The notes below the pieces were generated by a model, which was given only the letters and a program-made list of their open reading frames with translations, made no database searches and was not told the DNA's origin. A program made the position numbers and the translations under genes. From Celeribacter indicus (GTDB taxonomy: Bacteria > Pseudomonadota > Alphaproteobacteria > Rhodobacterales > Rhodobacteraceae), in NCBI RefSeq assembly GCF_000819565.1, contig NZ_CP004393.1, forward strand, positions 599,001 through 663,000: a stretch of DNA of 64,000 nt, in the 5' to 3' direction. Every line of letters begins with the position of its first letter. The first letter of the stretch is position 1. Below are positions 36,647 to 44,279 of this stretch, piece by piece.

Positions 36647-37903
36647 ATGGCGCAACTTCTGAAAACCGAGTTCGAGGGGCGGCTCGGCCCGCTCCTCTCG
36701 CTCTCGCTCTGGACCGGGGCGCTGTCGGTGGTGACGCTCGGCTTCTATCGCTTCTGGATGAAGACCCGGCTCAGGCGGCATTTCTGGTCGGCGGTGCGGC
36801 CGGGCGGCACGCCGCTCGAATATGTCGGGCGCGGGATCGAGAAATTCACCGGCTTCCTCGTCGCGCTCGTCATCCTCGCACTGCTGATCGGGGTCGTCGC
36901 GCTCTCGCTCCTCTTTGCGTCCTACGCCCTGTTCCAGGAGGAGTTCGAGGCCTGGCTCGTCGCCGCCGCACTGGCCGTGCCGCTGATCTTCTTCGCGTCC
37001 TACCGTGCGAAACGCTATGTCTACGCGCGCACCCGTTGGCGGGGCATCCGCTTCGGGCTCGATCCCGCCGCCGGGCGCTATGCGTTGCACGCGACGGGGC
37101 ATCTTGTGCTCACCCTGCTGACGCTCGGCGCGCTCTGGCCGCGCATGACCTTCAAGCTCGAGCAATTCCGCGTCGACCGCACCTGGTTCGGCACGGCGCG
37201 GCTGCACCAGGGCGGGCGATGGAGCGCGCTCCTGCCGCCCTTTCTTCCGGCGCTTCTGTCGGGCTGGGCAGCGATCGCGCTGATCGTGAATGCCTTCGTG
37301 TTACAGGAACCATTCGTCGTCGGCGCCGCGGGAGACGGGGGGCGGGAGATCCGGGCGATTTCCGGCGCGCTCGGCCTCGGCTGCGTCGCGGCTTTGGCCT
37401 ATCTGCGCTACCGCGTGGTCGCGCTGCGCTACATGGCGGGGCACAAGACGGCCGGCGGCGTCGGACTGATCTCCACCGCCTCCTTCCCGCGGGTCCTGTG
37501 GCTGAACCTGTCGGGCTATGTCCTGACCAACGTCTTCACCACGCTCGCCTCCCTCGCGGTCGCCGCCGCCGCCTCGACCGTGCTGCTCCTCGTCTATCCG
37601 GGGCTGCGGGATCTCGGCATCTTCGCGAGCGGCGCCGTCGCAGACGGAGAGGTGGGCGGCGGCGACGGTCTGCCGTCTCCCGAGGCCGCGCTCGCCTTCG
37701 CGCTCTTCCTCTACATGTCCACGCTCCTGTTCTTCGCGGTCTTTCGCCAGACCTTCGTGCTTTTTCCGGTCTGGCGGCATTATTCGGAAACCCTCACCAT
37801 CACCGGGGCAGAGCATTTTCGCGAGATCGGCCAGCGCGGGCGGGACGAGGCGGGCGAGGCCGAGGGCATGGCCGAGGCTTTCGACCTGGGAGCGGCGATA
37901 TGA
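36647..37903 (+). CDS. DUF898 (YjgN-like) membrane protein
   Basis: 418 aa. Two related halves, each with a segment like LGFYRFWMKTRLRRHFWSAVRPGGTPLEYVGRG or ALWPRMTFKLEQFRVDRTWFGTARL, typical of DUF898/YjgN. Around eight hydrophobic helices. ATG at 36647 is favoured because GAGGG sits 8 nt before it; ATG at 36641 is too close. The stop overlaps the M48 protease start (ATGA), implying joint function. Biochemical role of the family is unknown. Confidence 0.85.
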   Translation: MAQLLKTEFEGRLGPLLSLSLWTGALSVVTLGFYRFWMKTRLRRHFWSAVRPGGTPLEYVGRGIEKFTGFLVALVILALLIGVVALSLLFASYALFQEEFEAWLVAAALAVPLIFFASYRAKRYVYARTRWRGIRFGLDPAAGRYALHATGHLVLTLLTLGALWPRMTFKLEQFRVDRTWFGTARLHQGGRWSALLPPFLPALLSGWAAIALIVNAFVLQEPFVVGAAGDGGREIRAISGALGLGCVAALAYLRYRVVALRYMAGHKTAGGVGLISTASFPRVLWLNLSGYVLTNVFTTLASLAVAAAASTVLLLVYPGLRDLGIFASGAVADGEVGGGDGLPSPEAALAFALFLYMSTLLFFAVFRQTFVLFPVWRHYSETLTITGAEHFREIGQRGRDEAGEAEGMAEAFDLGAAI

Positions 37904-39057
37904 CGTCCGGTCCCTGGGCTCCGACACCCGAGGGCGTGCCCTGCGATTTCGTCGACGGCCGGACGGCGGAGCGGCATACGGTCTATGTGCAGTTCGACAC
38001 TGCCGAAGACAGGCTTTCGCTGCGCTGTCGGGGGGACGGGCCGGAGGGAAACCCGCGGAACTGGCCGCTTCCGCACCTGCGCCGGGTCGAGGGACAGTCG
38101 CGCCTCGAACGCCGTCGCCAGCGGTTCGGCGTCCTGACCAATGTCCTCACCCCGGAGGCGCGGCTCTATGTCGAGGATCCCGCCCTGCTGTCGCGGATCG
38201 AGGCCGCCGCGCCGGATCTCGGGCGCCGCGCGCCGGTCTCCGGGCGCGGACGGCTCGCGGCGCTGATGGCTGGCGCGGTTGCATCGGTAGGGCTCATCGT
38301 CCTCGTGCTGATCCCGGCCATCGCCGGCCAGCTCGCCGCGCTCCTGCCCGTGGAGGGGGAGCGCGCGCTGGGGGACCGGACCTACGACCAGATCCGCGCC
38401 GCCTTTTCCGAAGACGTCCTGCCGATCCGCGAATGCACCGCCCCGCCCGGCCTCGCGGCCCTCGACCGGATGGAGCGGAAGCTGATCGCGGCGTCCACTC
38501 TCTCCCCCGACGCCGTGACGCTGACCGTGCTCGACCTCGATATGGTCAACGCCTTCGCGCTTCCGGGCGGGCGGATCGTCGTCATGCGCGGGCTGATCGA
38601 CGCTGCGGAGGCGCCCGAGGAGGTCGCCGCGGTCATCGCGCATGAGATGGGCCATGTCGCGCATCGCGATCCGACCCGCCATGCGCTGCGCGCCGTCGGC
38701 ACGTTCGGCGTCCTTTCGCTCGTCTTCGGTGATTTCGCCGGCGGGACGCTCGTGCTGATGACGGCCAACCAGCTCGTGAACGCGCGCTATTCGCAGGAGG
38801 CGGAAAGCGCCGCGGATGCCTATGCCCATGAGATACTGCCGCGCGCGGAGATCTCGCCCGGCGCGCTCGCCCCGCTGTTCGAGCGTCTGCAAGCCGAACA
38901 GGGCGAGGCGGGGAGCCTGTCGAGCCACCTGGCGAGCCATCCGCAACTCGGAGACCGCGTCGCGCGCGCCCGTGCCGCCGCCGAAGGTTACACGGGGCCG
39001 GGCGTGCCGGTCCTCGTCCCGGCCGATTGGCAGCGCCTGCGCGGGATCTGCGAATGA
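37900..39057 (+). CDS. M48-family zinc metalloprotease
   Basis: 385 aa. A soluble N-terminal part of about 115 residues, one transmembrane segment (about 122-147, LMAGAVASVGLIVLVLIPAIAG), then a peptidase domain with HEMGH at 248-252 and the third zinc ligand probably E302 in SQEAESAADAYA. Topology would place the protease outside the cytoplasm if the N-terminus stays inside, the reverse of HtpX. Translationally coupled to the DUF898 gene. Resembles Oma1/BepA-type quality-control peptidases; substrate unknown. Confidence 0.88.
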   Translation: MTSGPWAPTPEGVPCDFVDGRTAERHTVYVQFDTAEDRLSLRCRGDGPEGNPRNWPLPHLRRVEGQSRLERRRQRFGVLTNVLTPEARLYVEDPALLSRIEAAAPDLGRRAPVSGRGRLAALMAGAVASVGLIVLVLIPAIAGQLAALLPVEGERALGDRTYDQIRAAFSEDVLPIRECTAPPGLAALDRMERKLIAASTLSPDAVTLTVLDLDMVNAFALPGGRIVVMRGLIDAAEAPEEVAAVIAHEMGHVAHRDPTRHALRAVGTFGVLSLVFGDFAGGTLVLMTANQLVNARYSQEAESAADAYAHEILPRAEISPGALAPLFERLQAEQGEAGSLSSHLASHPQLGDRVARARAAAEGYTGPGVPVLVPADWQRLRGICE

Positions 39058-39141
39058 ACGCGCGAAGATTGCCACGGCGCGCCTGTCGCGCTAACCCTTA
39101 AGGCCATGACTTAAAGGCCACGACCTTCGGAAGGATGCCTC

Positions 39142-39786
39142 ATGATCTCATTCGCCCGCCATGCCCTCTCTGGCCTGTCGCTCCTCGCTCTCGTCGCCTG
39201 CGGCAGTGACGCCGCGAAGGTGACGGCCGAGACGCCGCTCGTCGATCTCGGGGATTTCCGGCTCGGGCACAATGTCGTCATCGCCAAGGATGCGCAGAAG
39301 GCGCCGTTCTCGCGCGAGGCGACGGAGGAGGAGATCGAAACGGCGCTTACCGCGACGATCCAGGAGCGGCTCGGTCGCTACGAGGGGGACAAGCTCTATC
39401 ACATCGGGATCAAGGTGGATGCCTACGGGCTTGCCGCACCGGGCCTGCCGGTGCTGTTCACGCCGAAATCCATCCTCGTGCTCGCGGTGAACATCTGGGA
39501 CGATTCGCAAAACAGGAAACTGACCGAGAAGCCGAAGGTGATCGTGGTGTTCGAAAGCCTGACTGGCGAGACGGTGATCGGCTCTGGCCTCACCCGCTCG
39601 CGGGAGGAACAGCTCGACATCCTGACCCGCAACGCCGCGCTCAAGGTCGAGCGCTGGCTTCAGGAAAACGGCCGGTGGTTCGGTGTCGAACCGATCGCCC
39701 CGGAGGGCAGCGAGGCCGACGATGCGCGCGCCGCGCTCGAAGTTCTCGCCCCGGATGCCGTTCCGCCTGCCGCGAATGACAACTGA
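39142..39786 (+). CDS. Putative lipoprotein (214 aa)
   Basis: Starts MISFARHALSGLSLLALVACGSD: a signal peptide ending in LVAC, a good lipobox with the Cys at residue 20. The remainder is soluble with no recognised domain; NGRWFGVEPIAP is near the C-terminus and it ends AANDN. ATG follows GGAAGG. Probably periplasm-facing and lipid-anchored. It ends 90 bp before tuf with no clear terminator, so some tuf transcription could come through it. Confidence 0.78.
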   Translation: MISFARHALSGLSLLALVACGSDAAKVTAETPLVDLGDFRLGHNVVIAKDAQKAPFSREATEEEIETALTATIQERLGRYEGDKLYHIGIKVDAYGLAAPGLPVLFTPKSILVLAVNIWDDSQNRKLTEKPKVIVVFESLTGETVIGSGLTRSREEQLDILTRNAALKVERWLQENGRWFGVEPIAPEGSEADDARAALEVLAPDAVPPAANDN

Positions 39787-39876
39787 CGCTTGATTTTCCG
39801 CTCCGGAGCCAATAACTAGCCCGCGATGTTAATTCCGGGCCAGTGTTCGGCCCTGCAACCCAAGAGGGGCCACGCT

Positions 39877-41052
39877 ATGGCTAAAGGTAAGTTTGAGCGC
39901 AACAAACCGCACGTGAACATCGGCACGATCGGCCACGTTGACCACGGGAAGACGACGCTGACGGCGGCGATCACGAAATACTTCGGCGACTTCAAGGCCT
40001 ACGACCAGATCGACGGCGCGCCGGAAGAGAAGGCGCGCGGGATCACGATTTCGACGGCGCATGTGGAATACGAGACCGAGAACCGGCACTACGCGCACGT
40101 GGACTGCCCCGGCCACGCCGACTATGTGAAGAACATGATCACGGGTGCGGCGCAGATGGACGGCGGCATTCTGGTGGTGAACGCGGCCGACGGCCCGATG
40201 CCGCAGACCCGTGAGCACATCCTGCTCGCGCGTCAGGTCGGCGTGCCGGCGCTCGTCGTGTTCCTCAACAAGGTCGACCAGGTCGACGACGAGGAGCTTC
40301 TGGAGCTCGTGGAGATGGAAGTGCGCGAGCTTCTGTCGGAATACGACTTCCCCGGCGACGACATTCCGATCATCGCGGGGTCGGCTCTGGCCGCGCTCGA
40401 AGGCCGTGATCCGGAAATCGGCGAGAACAAGATCCGCGAGCTTCTGGCGGCGGTGGACGAGTATATCCCCGAGCCGGAGCGCGCGGTGGACCAGCCGTTC
40501 CTGATGCCGATCGAGGACGTGTTCTCGATCTCCGGCCGCGGCACGGTTGTGACGGGTCGCGTGGAGCGCGGCGTGATCAACGTGGGCGACGAGATCGAGA
40601 TCGTCGGGATCAAGGACACGAAGAAGACGACCTGCACGGGCGTCGAGATGTTCCGCAAGCTGCTCGACCGCGGGGAAGCGGGCGACAACATCGGCGCGCT
40701 GCTGCGCGGCGTGGACCGCGACCAGGTGGAGCGCGGCCAGGTGCTGTGCAAGCCGGGCTCCGTGAAGCCGCACAAGAAGTTCGAATCCGAGGTCTACATC
40801 CTGACCAAGGAAGAGGGCGGCCGCCACACGCCGTTCTTCGCGAACTACCGTCCGCAGTTCTACTTCCGGACGACGGACGTGACGGGGACGGTTCAGCTTC
40901 CGGACGGGACCGAGATGGTGATGCCGGGCGACAACCTGAAGTTCACGGTTGAGCTGATCGCGCCGATCGCGATGGAAGAGGGCCTGCGCTTCGCCATCCG
41001 CGAAGGCGGCCGGACCGTGGGTTCGGGCGTCGTGTCGAAGATCCTCGAGTAA
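39877..41052 (+). CDS. tuf: Elongation factor Tu, copy 1
   Basis: 391 aa. GTPase that delivers aminoacyl-tRNA to the ribosome. G1 [28 protein letters not shown], and the domain 2-3 residues are standard. Start [12 protein letters not shown] at 39877 with AGAGGGG upstream. The protein is identical to copy 2 at 57400; by eye I find only two synonymous base differences, at 40422 and 40902. This copy stands between a lipoprotein gene and tRNA-Trp, apart from the str operon. A weak TTGATT at 39790-39795 may mark its own promoter. Confidence 0.98.
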   Translation: MAKGKFERNKPHVNIGTIGHVDHGKTTLTAAITKYFGDFKAYDQIDGAPEEKARGITISTAHVEYETENRHYAHVDCPGHADYVKNMITGAAQMDGGILVVNAADGPMPQTREHILLARQVGVPALVVFLNKVDQVDDEELLELVEMEVRELLSEYDFPGDDIPIIAGSALAALEGRDPEIGENKIRELLAAVDEYIPEPERAVDQPFLMPIEDVFSISGRGTVVTGRVERGVINVGDEIEIVGIKDTKKTTCTGVEMFRKLLDRGEAGDNIGALLRGVDRDQVERGQVLCKPGSVKPHKKFESEVYILTKEEGGRHTPFFANYRPQFYFRTTDVTGTVQLPDGTEMVMPGDNLKFTVELIAPIAMEEGLRFAIREGGRTVGSGVVSKILE

Positions 41053-41075
41053 GCTCGGGCTCCGCAAGAGCCTCT

Positions 41076-41124
41076 GGCGGGTGCGGCCGTCGGTTTGGCA
41101 CGCCAAAGCGACGAGACGCCCGCC
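41076..41124 (+). other. Conserved 3' UTR stem-loop after tuf copy 1
   Basis: A long imperfect hairpin: outer GGCGGG (41076-41081) / CCCGCC (41119-41124), middle CGTCG (41088-41092) / CGACG (41109-41113), tip TTTGGC (41094-41099) / GCCAAA (41102-41107). The same inner and tip sequence follows tuf copy 2. Confidence 0.55.
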
Positions 41125-41138
41125 GGTCGGGAACAAGG

Positions 41139-41168
41139 AAGGGCATCCCAAACGGGGTGCCCTTTTTT
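41139..41168 (+). terminator. Intrinsic terminator of tuf copy 1
   Basis: 11-bp stem AAGGGCATCCC (41139-41149) / GGGGTGCCCTT (41154-41164), one G-T pair, AAAC loop, followed by four more T. Confidence 0.9.
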
Positions 41169-41226
41169 GCCATGTCGGCCGATGCCGGCGACCTCCGTGC
41201 AGTGAGAGCCGAGGGTCAGGATCGGC

Positions 41227-41257
41227 AGGCCCCGCCCCGCCGGGGCCTCTTTTCTTT
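41227..41257 (+). terminator. Second terminator-like hairpin upstream of tRNA-Trp
   Basis: AGGCCCCG (41227-41234) / CGGGGCCT (41241-41248) with a 6-nt loop and a CTTTTCTTT tail. About 60 bp beyond the tuf terminator; no gene is seen between the two, so it may be a back-up. Confidence 0.6.
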
Positions 41258-41278
41258 GTCTCCGACCGCGATTCCCGC

Positions 41279-41307
41279 TTGCAAAGGACGTGACCCTTTC
41301 GTATCTC
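41279..41307 (+). promoter_or_regulatory. Predicted tRNA-Trp promoter
   Basis: TTGCAA at 41279-41284, 17-bp spacer, TATCTC at 41302-41307; start near 41314, seven bases before the tRNA. Probably also drives secE and perhaps nusG. Confidence 0.6.
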
Positions 41308-41320
41308 AACGCACGGCCTT

Positions 41321-41396
41321 AGGGGTATAGCTCAGCTGGTAGAGCGACGGTCTCCAAAACCGTAGGTCGCGGGTTCGAGCCCTGCTGCCCCTGCCA
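41321..41396 (+). tRNA. trnW: tRNA-Trp (anticodon CCA)
   Basis: 76 nt with encoded CCA end. Acceptor stem AGGGGTA pairs with TGCCCCT (one T-G pair); D arm GCTCAGCTGGTAGAGC; anticodon arm ACGGT-CTCCAAA-ACCGT with anticodon CCA; T arm GCGGG-TTCGAGC-CCTGC. Lies immediately before secE, as in many bacteria. Confidence 0.97.
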
Positions 41397-41510
41397 TTCC
41401 TCCCGCCGCCACGACGACAGCGCGCTCCGGGCGCGGCACCGTCGCGAGGGTTGAAATCGGCACGGTCCTGGCGTACATGCGCCGAAACCTTGAGAGTGCA
41501 GGACGAGACC

Positions 41511-41708
41511 ATGGCCAAGACCAACCCGCTTCAGTTCATCCAGCAGACCCGCTCGGAGATCTCGAAGATCGTCTGGCCCACCCGTCGCGAGGTGATGCTG
41601 ACGACGATCATGGTCTTCATCATGTCGGCGCTGACGGCGACCTTCTTCTTCCTCGTGGATCTCGCGATCCGCACCGGCCTCACCGGATTTCTGAACCTGT
41701 TCGGCTGA
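41511..41708 (+). CDS. secE: Preprotein translocase subunit SecE
   Basis: 65 aa, the short single-helix form. MAKTNPLQFIQQTRSEISKIVWPTRREV contains the amphipathic helix with the conserved VWPTRRE motif, followed by one membrane helix (TTIMVFIMSALTATFFFLVDLAI). Clamps the two halves of SecY. Start at 41511; a longer in-frame reading from 41451 overlaps a promoter-like pair TTGAAA (41451-41456) / TACATG (41474-41479). Confidence 0.94.
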   Translation: MAKTNPLQFIQQTRSEISKIVWPTRREVMLTTIMVFIMSALTATFFFLVDLAIRTGLTGFLNLFG

Positions 41709-41749
41709 GCAGGCCACGCCGGACGGCGGTCTCGCGAAAGGAGACCGCG

Positions 41750-41904
41750 ATGCCCGGAGTCTTCGACACGATCACCGACCCGCTGTGCCGCGTTGCAGGG
41801 CCGCGAAGATCTTCTTCGTCGCCACCGTGGTGGAACCACGGAGGGGGAGCGCCCGGTGCCGGCTCACCGGTCCGGAGGCGCCGGGCGGGGGCCGAAAGGG
41901 TTGA
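41750..41904 (+). pseudogene. Possible frameshifted small ORF in the secE-nusG spacer
   Basis: The 345 nt between secE and nusG contain an ATG at 41750 with AAAGGAG 6 nt upstream. The frame reads MPGVFDTITDPLCRVAG. If one base is added near 41799, it continues AAKIFFVATVVEPRRGS with a short hydrophobic segment, ending at 41904. Without the shift the frame runs to 41926 as a Ser/Pro/Trp string with no coherent pattern. A stem GCGGTCTC (41726-41733) / GAGACCGC (41741-41748) overlaps the ribosome-binding site, and CCGTGGT/ACCACGG pairs nearby. A weak promoter-like TTGAAC (41901) / TATAGA (41922) may serve nusG. The gene call is tentative; a sequencing error is possible. Confidence 0.3.
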
Positions 41905-42053
41905 ACTTGCGGCGGCGAGCGTATAGAGCGGGCGCACTCTTTCGGACCGGGCGTGCAGCGATTCGCGTTGCGCGCCGCTTTATTGTTCCGGCGAGAGCGT
42001 GAAGATTAACGACATCCGGCGCCCTGCCGGAGAGATGAAAAGGCAAAGGCACC

Positions 42054-42587
42054 ATGGCGAAGCGTTGGTATTCGGTGAGCGTTCTCTCGAATTTCGAGAA
42101 AAAAGTCGCCGAAGCGATCAAGACGGCTGTGGCGGAAAAGGGCCTTGAGGATCAGATCGAAGAGGTCCTGGTGCCGACCGAGGAGGTCATCGAGGTGCGC
42201 CGGGGCAAGAAGGTGACGACCGAGCGTCGCTTCATGCCGGGCTATGTGCTCGTGCGCATGGAGATGACCGACGAGGGCTATCACCTGATCAACTCGATCA
42301 ACCGGGTGACCGGCTTCCTCGGTTCCTTCGGCAAGCCGATGCCGATGCGCGACAGCGAGGTTGAGGCGATCCTCGGCCGCGTCGAGGAGGGCGCGGAGGC
42401 GCCGCGTTCGACCATCACCTTCGAGGTGGGCGAGCAGGTTTCCGTCTCCGAAGGGGCCTTCGAGGGGTTCGACGGCATGGTGGAAGAGGTCGACGAGGCC
42501 AACCAGCGCCTCAAGGTCTCCGTCTCGATCTTCGGCCGGGCGACGCCGGTCGAGCTGGAATTCACTCAGGTCAACAAGCGGGCCTGA
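42054..42587 (+). CDS. nusG: Transcription termination/antitermination factor NusG
   Basis: 177 aa. N-terminal NGN domain starting MAKRWYSVSVLSNFEKKVAEAI, with MPGYVLVRMEMTDEGYHLI; C-terminal KOW domain (about 120-177) EQVSVSEGAFEGFDGMVEEVDEANQRLKVSVSIFGR. Couples RNA polymerase to the ribosome or Rho. A small hairpin CCGGC/GCCGG lies at 42016-42030 in its leader. Confidence 0.97.
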   Translation: MAKRWYSVSVLSNFEKKVAEAIKTAVAEKGLEDQIEEVLVPTEEVIEVRRGKKVTTERRFMPGYVLVRMEMTDEGYHLINSINRVTGFLGSFGKPMPMRDSEVEAILGRVEEGAEAPRSTITFEVGEQVSVSEGAFEGFDGMVEEVDEANQRLKVSVSIFGRATPVELEFTQVNKRA

Positions 42588-42593
42588 GGAACG

Positions 42594-42708
42594 CGCGCGC
42601 CGGCTGGCGCGCGAGCCCCGTCGGGGCATGAGCCGTGGGAGGCGAGGGCGACGCGTTGTCCGGACCAGACCACACAACATGAGACCCTGTGAAACGCGTT
42701 TCGCAGGG
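42594..42708 (+). other. Structured spacer nusG-rplK (possible L1-responsive leader)
   Basis: Three hairpins in 115 nt: CGCGCGCC (42594-42601) / GGCGCGCG (42606-42613); GCCCC (42615-42619) / GGGGC (42623-42627); and CCCTGTGAAAC (42685-42695) / GTTTCGCAGGG (42698-42708) with one T-G pair. No T tract follows the first two. Ribosomal protein L1 is known to repress the rplKA message by binding its leader; which element does so here is not established. Confidence 0.4.
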
Positions 42709-42727
42709 GTTGGAAAGGAAAAGGCCA

Positions 42728-43177
42728 ATGGCTAAGAAACTCGCAGGCACGATGAAGCTGCAAGTGCCCGCCGGTCAGGCGAACCCGTCCCCGCCCGTGG
42801 GGCCGGCGCTGGGTCAGCGCGGCATCAACATCATGGAATTCTGCAAGGCGTTCAACGCCAAGACGCAGGACATGGAGCCCGGTGCGCCGTGCCCGACCGT
42901 GATCACCTACTACTCCGACAAATCCTTCTCGATGGACATCAAGACGCCGCCGGCGTCGTTCTATCTCAAGAAGGCCGCCGGTCTGAAGCCGGTGGGCAAG
43001 CGCAACCGTCCCAAGGGGGCTGCGCTGCCGGGCCGCGAGACCATCGCGACTGTGACCGTCGCGCAGGTGCGCGAGATCGCCGAAGCGAAGATGAAGGATC
43101 TGAACGCGAACGACGTCGAGGGCGCGATGCAGATCATCCTCGGCTCCGCGAAATCCATGGGCATCGAGGTGAAGTGA
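42728..43177 (+). CDS. rplK: Ribosomal protein L11
   Basis: 149 aa. N-terminal domain [35 protein letters not shown] (binds thiostrepton-region 23S rRNA and, via stalk, RelA-type enzymes) and C-terminal domain ending [17 protein letters not shown] at 42728 follows GAAAGGAAAAGG. Stop shares one base with rplA start. Confidence 0.98.
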   Translation: MAKKLAGTMKLQVPAGQANPSPPVGPALGQRGINIMEFCKAFNAKTQDMEPGAPCPTVITYYSDKSFSMDIKTPPASFYLKKAAGLKPVGKRNRPKGAALPGRETIATVTVAQVREIAEAKMKDLNANDVEGAMQIILGSAKSMGIEVK

Positions 43178-43875
43178 TGGCGAAACTTGGCAAACGTACC
43201 CGCGCGGCTCGCGAAGCCTTCGTCGGCAAGGAAAACCTCAGCGTCGAGGACGCGCTCGACCTGATCAAGGCGAACGCCACCGCGAAATTCGATGAAACCG
43301 TTGAAATCGCGCTGAACCTCGGTGTCGATCCCCGTCACGCCGACCAGATGGTTCGCGGCGTCGTCACCCTGCCCAACGGCACCGGCAAGACCGTCCGCGT
43401 CGCTGTCTTCGCCCGTGGCGCGAAGGCTGACGAAGCGCAGGCCGCCGGTGCGGATATCGTCGGTGCCGAAGACCTGATGGAAACGATCCAGGGCGGCACG
43501 ATCGAGTTCGACCGCTGCATTGCGACCCCGGACATGATGCCGATCGTCGGCCGTCTCGGCAAGATCCTTGGCCCGCGCAACCTGATGCCGAACCCGAAGG
43601 TCGGCACCGTGACGATGGACATCAAGGCCGCTGTCGAAGCCGCCAAGGGCGGTGAGGTGCAGTTCAAGGCCGAGAAGGCCGGCGTCGTGCACAGCGGCGT
43701 GGGCAAGGCGTCTTTCTCCGCCGAGCAACTGGCGCAGAACATCCGCGCCTTTGTCGATGCCGTCCAGAAGGCGAAGCCGACGGGCGCGAAGGGCACCTAC
43801 ATGAAGAAGGTCTCCCTGTCCTCGACGATGGGTCCGGGCGTGTCCGTCTCGGTGGACTCCGCGACCGGCAACTGA
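43177..43875 (+). CDS. rplA: Ribosomal protein L1
   Basis: 232 aa. [15 protein letters not shown] start, [43 protein letters not shown] signature, and [11 protein letters not shown] near the C-terminus. Builds the L1 stalk and probably autoregulates rplKA. Followed by a terminator-like hairpin at 43902. Confidence 0.98.
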   Translation: MAKLGKRTRAAREAFVGKENLSVEDALDLIKANATAKFDETVEIALNLGVDPRHADQMVRGVVTLPNGTGKTVRVAVFARGAKADEAQAAGADIVGAEDLMETIQGGTIEFDRCIATPDMMPIVGRLGKILGPRNLMPNPKVGTVTMDIKAAVEAAKGGEVQFKAEKAGVVHSGVGKASFSAEQLAQNIRAFVDAVQKAKPTGAKGTYMKKVSLSSTMGPGVSVSVDSATGN

Positions 43876-43901
43876 TCCGCGCGATCGGCTCCGACACTTT
43901 T

Positions 43902-43936
43902 GAAGGGCGCTCCTCCGGGGGCGCCTTCGCCTTTTC
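43902..43936 (+). terminator. Terminator-like hairpin after rplA
   Basis: GAAGG-G-CGC (43902-43910) pairs with GCGCCTTC (43921-43928), one bulged G and a GC-rich loop, followed by GCCTTTTC. Separates rplKA from the rplJL transcript. Confidence 0.6.
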
Positions 43937-43942
43937 GCCGAC

Positions 43943-43970
43943 TTGACGCTCGTCGTCGATCCGGTATTCT
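43943..43970 (+). promoter_or_regulatory. Predicted rplJ promoter
   Basis: TTGACG at 43943-43948, 16-bp spacer, TATTCT at 43965-43970. One of the best consensus matches in the window; drives rplJL and probably rpoBC. Confidence 0.65.
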
Positions 43971-43976
43971 CACGAA

Positions 43977-44279
43977 CGGGCGATCTGCGGGAGGTTTCTG
44001 TCGCTCCCATCTTGCCCCGCCCGGCAAACCCCGTTAAACGCAACGAGGCAAACAAGCGTGCGATTCGTCGTGCGCTGATTTGCATTTCGTCCGAGACGGT
44101 GGGTGCGGGGGATCTGCCTCGCATAATTCCTGCCCGAGACGGGAAAGACGGCAAGTTTCTCCGGGGTGATCCTCGGGCGACTTTGGCGCGGCCCCGTAAC
44201 CGGACTTCGAGCCGAGGCCTGCAAGGCCGAGGTAGAATTGAGCCGGGAGGGGCAACCCTCCCATACTTGGAGTAAAACT
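43977..44279 (+). promoter_or_regulatory. Long rplJ leader (candidate L10-binding autoregulatory RNA)
   Basis: About 300 nt separate the predicted start from the rplJ GTG. The region contains no supportable gene; a 110-codon open frame at 43943 overlaps the promoter. Its 3' end has GGCCT-GCA-AGGCC (about 44216-44228) and a perfect GGGAGGG (44245-44251) / CCCTCCC (44256-44262) stem with a GCAA tetraloop, ending 6 nt before the GGAG that serves rplJ. L10 or L10-L12 binding to such leaders is established in other bacteria; the exact fold here is inferred. Confidence 0.5.

Larger units (their letters stand above)
39868..41168 (+). repeat. Long direct repeat: tuf gene plus 3' UTR and terminator (copy 1)
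   Basis: Near-identical to 57391-58690 (offset 17,523 bp within the gene). Identity begins 9 bp before the ATG, runs through the gene, is interrupted by a short variable stretch about 27 bp past the stop, then resumes through the terminator hairpin. Flanking sequence differs completely, as expected for gene conversion between tuf copies. Confidence 0.9.

Noticed and set aside
39868..41168. The two long tuf repeats as a transposable element
   Set aside because: No terminal inverted repeats, target duplications or transposase; each copy is a functional tuf gene in a normal context, so gene duplication with conversion explains it.
43943..44275. 110-codon open frame in the rplA-rplJ spacer
   Set aside because: It begins at the -35 of a strong promoter, lacks a ribosome-binding site, and covers the structured rplJ leader.
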